The position numbers were made by a program, and so were the translations under genes. A DNA stretch of 64,000 nt from Basidiobolus meristosporus CBS 931.73 (Eukaryota; Basidiobolomycota; Basidiobolomycetes; Basidiobolales; Basidiobolaceae), in NCBI GenBank assembly GCA_002104905.1, contig MCFE01000180.1:1-64000 (forward strand), written 5' to 3'. This document shows positions 57,715 through 64,000 of the stretch, piece by piece. The notes under the pieces are model-generated. The model searched no databases, was not told the origin of the DNA, and worked only from the letters and a program-made list of their open reading frames with translations. Every line of letters begins with the position of its first letter. The first letter of the stretch is position 1.

Positions 57715-58083
57715 TGTTGCAACTTAAGAAGTAATTGGGATATCAAGAATTTACCAAGAAATAGTGATAATAGTTGAACTGTTGTTTATTCAGAAAGAAG
57801 CTCAGTATTTATACCTTTGTAGAAGTAATACAGCCGCAACACTAAGTAGGGAGGGTTTTTCAGTATTCAGGAGCATTATGTAAGAGTTTCAGGGTTAGTA
57901 CATAATGTTTGGTAATAGTGCTAACTTGATCCTGACTATAGGGGAATAATCATGAGATCATATATCAGGAGAAAGTGGCAAAGTTAAGGCAGTAAATGAG
58001 TCATACAGTGACTAAGACTAGTCTAGAATTGTTAAGTAAGTTTTTAGCTGCTGAAAGATACCAAATAGTTCAATATTTCAACA
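57715..58083 (-). repeat. Copia-2 copy 1, 5' LTR
   Basis: 369 bp, TGTTGCAACTTAAG to AATATTTCAACA on the plus strand, with the primer site immediately to its left (GGGGCTCATAACC on the plus strand). Confidence 0.9.
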
Positions 58084-58093
58084 ATATATACTC

Positions 58094-58464
58094 AGTTATG
58101 AACTGCCGCTTAAATGGTTAGGTTAGATCAGTTTTTAGCCAAATCAATTAGTTATATGCTTAGCTTATTAAGTACATCAGAATTATCTATCAAATTAGTA
58201 GCATCAGTCAGCAAATGAATCAGCAGATCCTTATACAACAGAAACAGATATATTGAGTTGGATCTAATAGGGTGATGATGATGCAACCAAATGAGTCATC
58301 AGCCATGGCCTACATTAGGAACTACAATTAGTCAGCAATTGATCTGGCAAAAATGTATATAAGGAGCTACTGGAACCTCAATAAAAGTCAGTTCAAGTTT
58401 TAATGAATACAATTCTAGCTAAACTCCCTATTCCTCTACTACTCTTGTATCAAGATGTGTAACA
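58094..58464 (+). repeat. Decayed gypsy LTR, plus orientation
   Basis: It follows the family sequence throughout (CTGCCGCTTAAATGG, GGGTGATGATGATGCAACC, GTATATAAGGAGCTACTGG, CTCCCTATTCCTCTAC, GTGTAACA) with many substitutions. Its first bases are altered. It sits between two copia-2 copies and has no adjoining gypsy coding sequence. Confidence 0.85.
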
Positions 58465-58466
58465 AC

Positions 58467-61400
58467 ACAGCAGCAGAGCATCCTTCAATCAGATCCCTGC
58501 TCCAATCCGAGTCACTCTAACAATGATATTTTTGCCTATTAGTGGCTCCAGAGTATTCTGGTTTGATATCTGAAAACCTGCTTATCGGCTGTAATTTGAT
58601 CTACTCCATAATTCTGTATGAATTTACTCACAATTCCGGCTTATATGGCAATATTTCAACATGTAGACACCTTCAAGTACGTCAGACTACCAACTGTTGA
58701 TTCATAGGGCACGTTTTGGTCCAATTTTGACCCATTTTTACCTAAAACTGCCGGAGATTTGCTTAATTTTAGATTTTTGTCCATATTAGTAGCTGCATGT
58801 TTGCAATTTTCTATCTCATAGAGTCCAAGAATGTCTCCAGTATGCTTAAACTAATTCAGCACAACTTTTTGCATAGGCATGTCAAGTCTCACTTCAATTC
58901 CAAGAATATAGCTAAATTCTGAATATTCTTCATATCATGCTTGCTGAAGAGATCTCATTTTGTCTGTTTGAGTGCCTCCTGGTTACTTGCAGGTATTATT
59001 AGGTTGCCCACAAAAAGAACCAGACTGATTACACTGTTTTGAGCTGTTTTACATATATACTATTATCTGAGGTGCTACATATGAACCCTATATTCCCTAG
59101 ATATGTGCCAATCTTGCTTTACCATGCTCTTGATGCCTGCTTAAGCCCATGCAACAATTTTCTAGATCTCAACACCTTATGGGGGCCTTTTAGATGGGTA
59201 AACATTCTAGTTGCTGCATGTAAATAGTTTCATTCAAACTTTGATTTAGAAAGACTGTCTTAATATCCATTGATGTACATATAGACTGTGTAGAGCTGCC
59301 AGGCTAGTACTGTCCTAATGGAATTAAACTTGGCAACCGGAGCAAATGTTTCCTCAAAGTCTAGTCCCTGGATCTGAGAATAGCCTTTAGCCACCAATAT
59401 AGCCTTGTATATATCAACTGTATCATTTGAGGTTATCTTGATCTTGAAGACGCATCTAAATCCTATTGGCTTTCTCCCATTTGGTAAATCCACCAGTTCC
59501 CACTTTTATGTCTTGATCAGCAATTAGTACTCACCCCGCATGGCTTGTTGCCACATAGTAGCATCTGGACTGTGTATTGCATGTTCCAGATTCTCAGGCT
59601 TGGTGTTTAAGGCAAGATGTGATTCTTCCTTATTATTACAAGCCTGCCACCAGGATCCAAGGGCATTTCTTATTCTGAAAGATCTACTAACTGGGATAAT
59701 CTGCTCTGATCTGGAACAGGTAGAATTATCATCTGTACCTGGCTGAATCAGGTGAAAATCTTCTTTATTGGTGTTAATTGCATCATCAGGCAGCAGGCCA
59801 ATAATTTTGGTTGTTTTCTGGTCTGAATACTCCCCAATTACAACATCCCTGCTCTTGATAAGCTTTTAAAATCTGCTATCATAAACTCTACCCTTTGGTG
59901 TCCTCTCAAAATCCAAGACAAATCCCTTTTCTACCCTTTGGTTCCAGTTTTGAGCATTCTGTGTTAGAGATATGATAAAAGACACCACTGCCAAAAATCC
60001 TGAGGTGCTGGATGACTGATTTTTTTGCCTGTATATGCTTCAATGGGTGTAGAATTACATAGTGCTGGTGTTGGGCATCTATTCTTGATGTATATCACAT
60101 TAGCAATAGATTCAGCCTGAAAGTTGTAATTCATTTCCTGATCATGTAGCATAGATATTCCCATCTCTTCAATTGTTCTATTTGCAGGTTCTGCTACTCC
60201 ATTTTGCTGTGTAGTATATGGCACAGTAGTGTGTTAAAGTGTACCAGTAGTTGAGTAGCGTCTTAAAAACTCCTTTGAGCAGTATGCTGCTCCATTTGCA
60301 TTTTGAAGTACATTCAATTTGCTCCCTGTTTATGTTTTGGCCATGTTTGTGAAGTATATTTATGTCTCTAAAGTTGCATCCTCGGTTTTGAGAGAGTACC
60401 CTAAGAATATATTGCCCAGTCATCAATAAATCTCATAAAATTATCTCTTTGCTCCCAGGGACAGTTTCTCATGGACCCAAATATGCCTGAGCGTACAATA
60501 GCCAATATTTTAATGTTTTGGATGCCTCCTGAGCTCATGAAACATTTTCTAGCTTGTTTTCCACATAAACAACCTTTACAGATGCTTAATTTGACTGATA
60601 TTGTGTAATTTAGTTCTGAAACAAGCTGTTTTTGCATCAATTGGCTAATTTTCACTTCCCCAATGTGTCCCAGCCATTAATGCAATATCTTCTAGTTAGC
60701 TTCAATAGCTTTGGCATTGTTGGAATATACAGGTTCAGTTAGCCAGCATTGTAAACAGTATTTATTGTGATCACTGATTCCCCAAGCTTTTCTGTCCATT
60801 TTCACTTAAAATTGAACAGTTCAGCCTAGAATAAGCATATTTCAGTCCCTGAGTAGTTGCTTAACTGACTGAGAGTAGGTTCTTAGCTATTTCAGGTACA
60901 TAGAGTATGTCAGTCAGTTTTGCTAGTGTAGCCCCTGAGATATCACTAATATTTAGATATATAGACACACTGGGAGTAGCCTCCAGTGCAGAGTTGCCTC
61001 TCAGATAAACCTTTCTTACAGGAATGGTCCTTGAGCTGTTGAGCCACTCCTTTATACCACATATATGCTGTGATGCTCCAGAGTCAATATGCCATTCATT
61101 ACTTTGATTACTTGCGCTCTCTTGTACAGCTATAAATAATTATTCATCAAAAGTTGTGTAATTAACCTGCTGCAGTTTCTGTTTTTTGTCTGCTTGATTC
61201 TTCTTGCATACTCTGGCCCAGTGTCCTGGCTTCCTGCAGTAGTTACAGCAACTAAGTTTTCTTTGGTTTTGTTGCTTTCCCTTCTTTTCTCTGCACCTTT
61301 CTGACCAGAATAAAGCATTATCTTCAATTTTATTTGTTTGATTGTTATGTCTAAGTCCCTTATGAGAAGTTCATCATCTGGCTTCTGCCTTATGAAGAAC

Positions 61401-61757
61401 TTTTGTTTGAAATAAAGCTTGCTTCATACTGACTTTGCTCTAAATGTCTTCTGTAAGGATTCCTTTGCTGCTTTGGCAGTATTTGAAGCTTATATTTGTC
61501 CAATGAAGGAATCTTGCACATTGAAAAATATAGTATTAAAGGCCTTTCCCTCTGTTTCTTGAAATTTCTCCACTTCCTCTGCCATTCTTTTGGGATCAAC
61601 TTCTTTTCCTGCTACTATGTTACAAAGCTTTCTTTCCTCAAGGTTGGTCTGTATTGTGATCCTCTAAAGTCTGTATTTCCTACCATTAAACCTCTCCTTT
61701 GCAGGGAAGATGTTTCTATTATGCTAATTGCTGATAGAGGTCATCTTTAGAATAATT
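58467..61757 (-). pseudogene. Copia-2 copy 2 gag-pol relic
   Basis: It aligns antisense along copia-2 from the Gag start (about 61740) to RNase H (58467), where it ends against the gypsy LTR. Recognisable pieces include KIMLYSGQKGAEKRRESNKT (a shadow-frame match to copy 1), integrase residues TTQQNGVAEPANRTIEEMG near 60190 and the RT segment KGYSQIQGLDFEETFAPVAK near 59370. Stops and deletions are frequent. The leader with the primer site is deleted next to its LTR, and the 3' LTR is absent. Confidence 0.85.
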
Positions 61758-61949
61758 TGTTGCAACTTAAGAAGTGATTTGGATGTAGGGAGCTTATAAG
61801 GAAATAGTGATAATAGTTGAACCATAGTTTATTCATAAAGAAGCTTAGTATTTATACCTTTGAAGAAGTAATACAGCTGTAACACGGAGTGAGGAAGGTT
61901 TCTTAACATTCAGGAGCGTTCTGTGACAGTTTCATGGCTAGCACATAAT

Positions 61950-63054
61950 ACACTTGTTCCATTGGATAGTGCAACATTGAGCCATGAGTGCCAAATGATG
62001 CCATAGTGTGCCAGAGAGGCCAATTGAGCCTCTACCCGGTCACAGAGTGTGAAACATAGCTCCGCATCTTCATGCAAAGCAGCCCCTGTGTTTCACCCAT
62101 TGTGTTGGAGAAAATCCATTTTTTGATCTTATTTTTTGGATCAATGTTGTGCAGGATGTGTTAGAGCACAAGCAGATTGAAGATATGCATCTGGTACTCA
62201 TGTTATGATCTACCGCTTGAATGTTTAAGTTAGATCAGTTTTTAGTCAAATCAATTAGTATATGTTTAGGTTATCAGTATATCAGTATTATCTATGAAAT
62301 CAGTAGCATTAGTCAGCAAATGAATCAGCAGATCCTTATCAGACAGAAATAGATATATTAAGTAGGTTCTTATTGGGTGATGATGATGCAATCAAATGAG
62401 TCATCCGCCACAACCTACATTAGGAAATACATTTAGTCAGCAATTGATCTGGCAAAATGTATATAAGGAGCTGCTGGAACCTCAATAAAAATCAGTTCAA
62501 GTTTTAGTGAATACAATACTAGCTAAACTCCCTATTCCTCAACAACTCTTATACCAACACTTGTAACACTCAATACCCATGGCACTCTGAATCTAGCTCC
62601 TGTAGCTTGTATCATGTCACAAAAATGAATGGCACTATCTTGGTCCACTGGTACTATCTGGCACTATATTTAATTATTAGCCCTAAAGTAAGATCTATAC
62701 AAAGCACTTAGAGTGCCAGATAGTACCAGTGGACCAAGATAGTGCCATTCATTTTTGTGACATGAAACAAGCTACAGGAGCTAGATTCAGAGTGCCATGG
62801 GTATTGAGTACCAGATGCATATCTTCAGTTCTCCTGTGCTCTTACACATCCTGAGCTACATTGATCCACAAAAAAAGGTCAAAAAATGGATTTTCTCCTG
62901 CGCAATGGGTGAAACACAGGGGTTGCTTTACATGAAGATGCAGAGCTATGTTTCACACTCTGTGGCCAAGTATAGGCTCACTTGACCTCTCTGGCACACT
63001 ATGGCATCATTTGGCACTCATGGCTCAATGTGGCACTATCCAACGGAACAATTC
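61950..63054. mobile_element. Fold-back (long inverted repeat) element with a nested LTR
   Basis: Left arm 61955-62200 and 62573-62670, right arm about 62708-63052, complementary over roughly 345 bp. For example TTGTTCCATTGGATAGTGC at the left end pairs with GCACTATCCAACGGAACAA at the right end, and GGACCAAGATAGTGCC on the right pairs with GGCACTATCTTGGTCC on the left. A short AT-rich loop of about 40 bp lies between (near 62670-62708). Without the inserted gypsy LTR the element is about 733 bp. TAAT flanks both sides. It has no coding capacity and resembles a fold-back type MITE. Confidence 0.85.
62201..62568 (+). mobile_element. Gypsy solo LTR with perfect 4-bp target duplication
   Basis: 368 bp from TGTTATGATC to ACTTGTAACA, flanked by CTCA at 62197-62200 and 62569-62572. 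The opposite arm of the host palindrome contains the uninterrupted site (read in reverse, GGTACTCAATACCC), which proves the insertion and the 4-bp duplication. Confidence 0.95.
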
Positions 63055-63234
63055 TAATGTTTGGTAAAAGTGCTAATTTGATCAGACTAAAGCAGAATAA
63101 TCATAGGATCTGACATCTGAAGAAGCTGGCAAATTTGGGGCTCTATGTGAGTGCTACAGTTATCAAGACTAGTCTAGAATTGTTAGGTAAGCTTTGAGCT
63201 GCTGAATGATACCAAATAGTCTAATATTTCAACA

Positions 63235-63670
63235 GTGCTTGCTACTCAACTGATTATCCATGCATAGGACCTCCTATTAGTACCTGCAACTTCACCTGTC
63301 ATCCCATCCACCAAAATATCTGCTCCATAGGAAACATCTAAAAGATGAAGCAATGTACAATTTTCTCCACACACCTGGAAAGATGCAATGGAGAATGGAT
63401 GCCGTAGTGACAGTGATTTAGATGTTCAGCTTTAGGCTTGTGGTATAGCCTGCCAATGACTGTGACAAATACTTGAGATACCAAATGCTCTCCAATATTT
63501 GCCAATTCCGCAAACTGTCCAGTATCTTGGAGATCACATTGTGCTTCAAGTGCCCTGATACAAGTTGCACATTAATATTGAAATATTGTTTGAGTGCAAA
63601 TGCATACTCCCAGTGGGAAGATTTTGCTCTAACACATTCTTTACATCTCAAGTATCTCTACTTTGTAATA
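63235..63670 (-). pseudogene. CACTA-like transposase fragment, copy c
   Basis: Aligned antisense with copy a (22850-23350): GATTATCCATGCATAGG versus GATTACCCATGCATTGG, CTGCAACTT, ATCTGCTCCATAGGAAAC and GATGTTCAGCTTTA. The coding trace includes FPMEQIF in place of FPMERMC. It begins exactly where the copia-2 copy 2 LTR ends, so that element inserted in this relic. No open frame of note remains. Confidence 0.6.
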
Positions 63671-63685
63671 CATTTCATATTTAAG

Positions 63686-64000
63686 TGTTACAAGTTTTAG
63701 TGTAAGAGTTGTGGAGGAATAGAGAGTTTAGCTAGTATTGTATTCACTAAAACTTGAACTGACTTTTATTGAGGTTCCAGCAGCTCCTGATATACAATTT
63801 TGCCAGATCAATTGCTGACTAATTGTATTTCCTAATGTATGCTGTTGCTGGTGACTCATTTGATTGCATCATCATCACCCAATTAGATCCCATTTAATAT
63901 GTCTATTTTGGTCTGATAAGGATCTGCTGATTCATTTGCTGACTAATGCTATTGATTTGATAGATAATGCTGATTTACTGATAAGCCAACATTACACCAA
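63686..64000 (-). repeat. Gypsy LTR, cut by the window edge
   Basis: It starts TGTTACAAGTTTTAGTG and follows the family LTR (compare 48808-49120) with scattered changes up to about 63985, where similarity fades or the window ends. Whether it is solo or the 3' LTR of a longer element cannot be told. Confidence 0.85.

Larger units (their letters stand above)
48454..58083 (-). mobile_element. Copia-2 retrotransposon, copy 1, hosting a nested gypsy
   Basis: The 5' LTR is at 57715-58083 (369 bp). The 3' LTR is split into 48454-48807 and 53748-53766 by the intact gypsy element; removing it and one ATAG leaves 369 bp. Ends are TGTTGAAAT or TGTTGCAAC on one side and AATATTTCAACA on the other. The primer site after the 5' LTR reads GGTTATGAGCCCC on the minus strand. 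The purine tract TTGAGGGGGAG precedes the 3' LTR. The flanks (TCTAC left, ATATA right) do not match, so one side was probably rearranged after insertion. Confidence 0.88.
61758..63234 (-). repeat. Copia-2 copy 2, 5' LTR, interrupted by a fold-back element
   Basis: The LTR parts are 61758-61949 and 63055-63234, with ends TGTTGCAACTTAAG and AATATTTCAACA. Comparison with 57715-58083 shows that the intervening 61950-63054 is an insertion at a TAAT site present at both edges. The right flank continues into CACTA-like sequence. Confidence 0.85.

Overview
The window looks like nuclear DNA of a filamentous or zygosporic fungus. The host genes have short GT-AG introns (58, 63 and 76 bp) and fungal-type products: a glutathione S-transferase-like enzyme, a class 3 lipase, a seven-helix receptor and an ANKRD13-type protein. 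The transposons also fit a fungus. An early-diverging lineage is my guess, not something the sequence proves. I saw no tRNA, rRNA or CRISPR array.

Layout. The left part (1 to about 17.4 kb) is the more GC-rich, gene-bearing part. It holds the GST-like gene (680-1519, +), a secreted class 3 lipase in three exons (5889-7392, +), a two-exon hotdog thioesterase (7823-8360, +), a seven-helix receptor (8715-9710, -) and an ankyrin plus GPCR-chaperone-domain protein (11044-12855, -). A coding-like stretch on the minus strand (14553-17400) could not be resolved into a gene model. Only two copia LTR pieces (2447-3029) intrude here.

From about 18 kb to the end the DNA is AT-rich and consists almost wholly of nested transposable elements. 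Families recognised: (1) copia-1 (LTR about 349 bp, TGTTGTAAAAATTTG...CTCTTACAACA; one copy 40487-45168, an older copy 32830-37512, several solo LTRs); (2) copia-2 (LTR about 369 bp, TGTTGAAATATT...; 48454-58083 and 58467-63234); (3) gypsy/Ty3 (LTR 368-369 bp, TGTTATGATC...ACTTGTAACA), including one structurally intact element at 48808-53747 with a 1377-residue Gag-Pol frame and LTRs differing at one base; (4) relics of a CACTA/EnSpm-like (Tnp2-type) DNA transposon at 20.9-24.4, 32.5-38.8 and 63.2-63.7 kb; (5) an unrecognised ORF family (24579-26523 and relatives) lying next to the CACTA relics; (6) orphan 1.07-kb LTR-like repeats with no coding partner seen; (7) a 733-bp fold-back palindrome near 62-63 kb.

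The nesting gives a relative chronology. Old CACTA relics were hit by copia-1 copy 1 and by LTR-like repeats. A gypsy relic was split by copia-1 copy 2 (duplicated GAAAC). Copia-2 landed in another gypsy copy, and its 3' LTR was then hit by the intact gypsy (duplicated ATAG). The gypsy family makes 4-bp target duplications (ATAG, CTCA) and copia-1 makes 5-bp ones (CCATT, GAAAC). Both copia families carry a primer-binding site matching the anticodon arm of initiator methionine tRNA rather than a tRNA 3' end.
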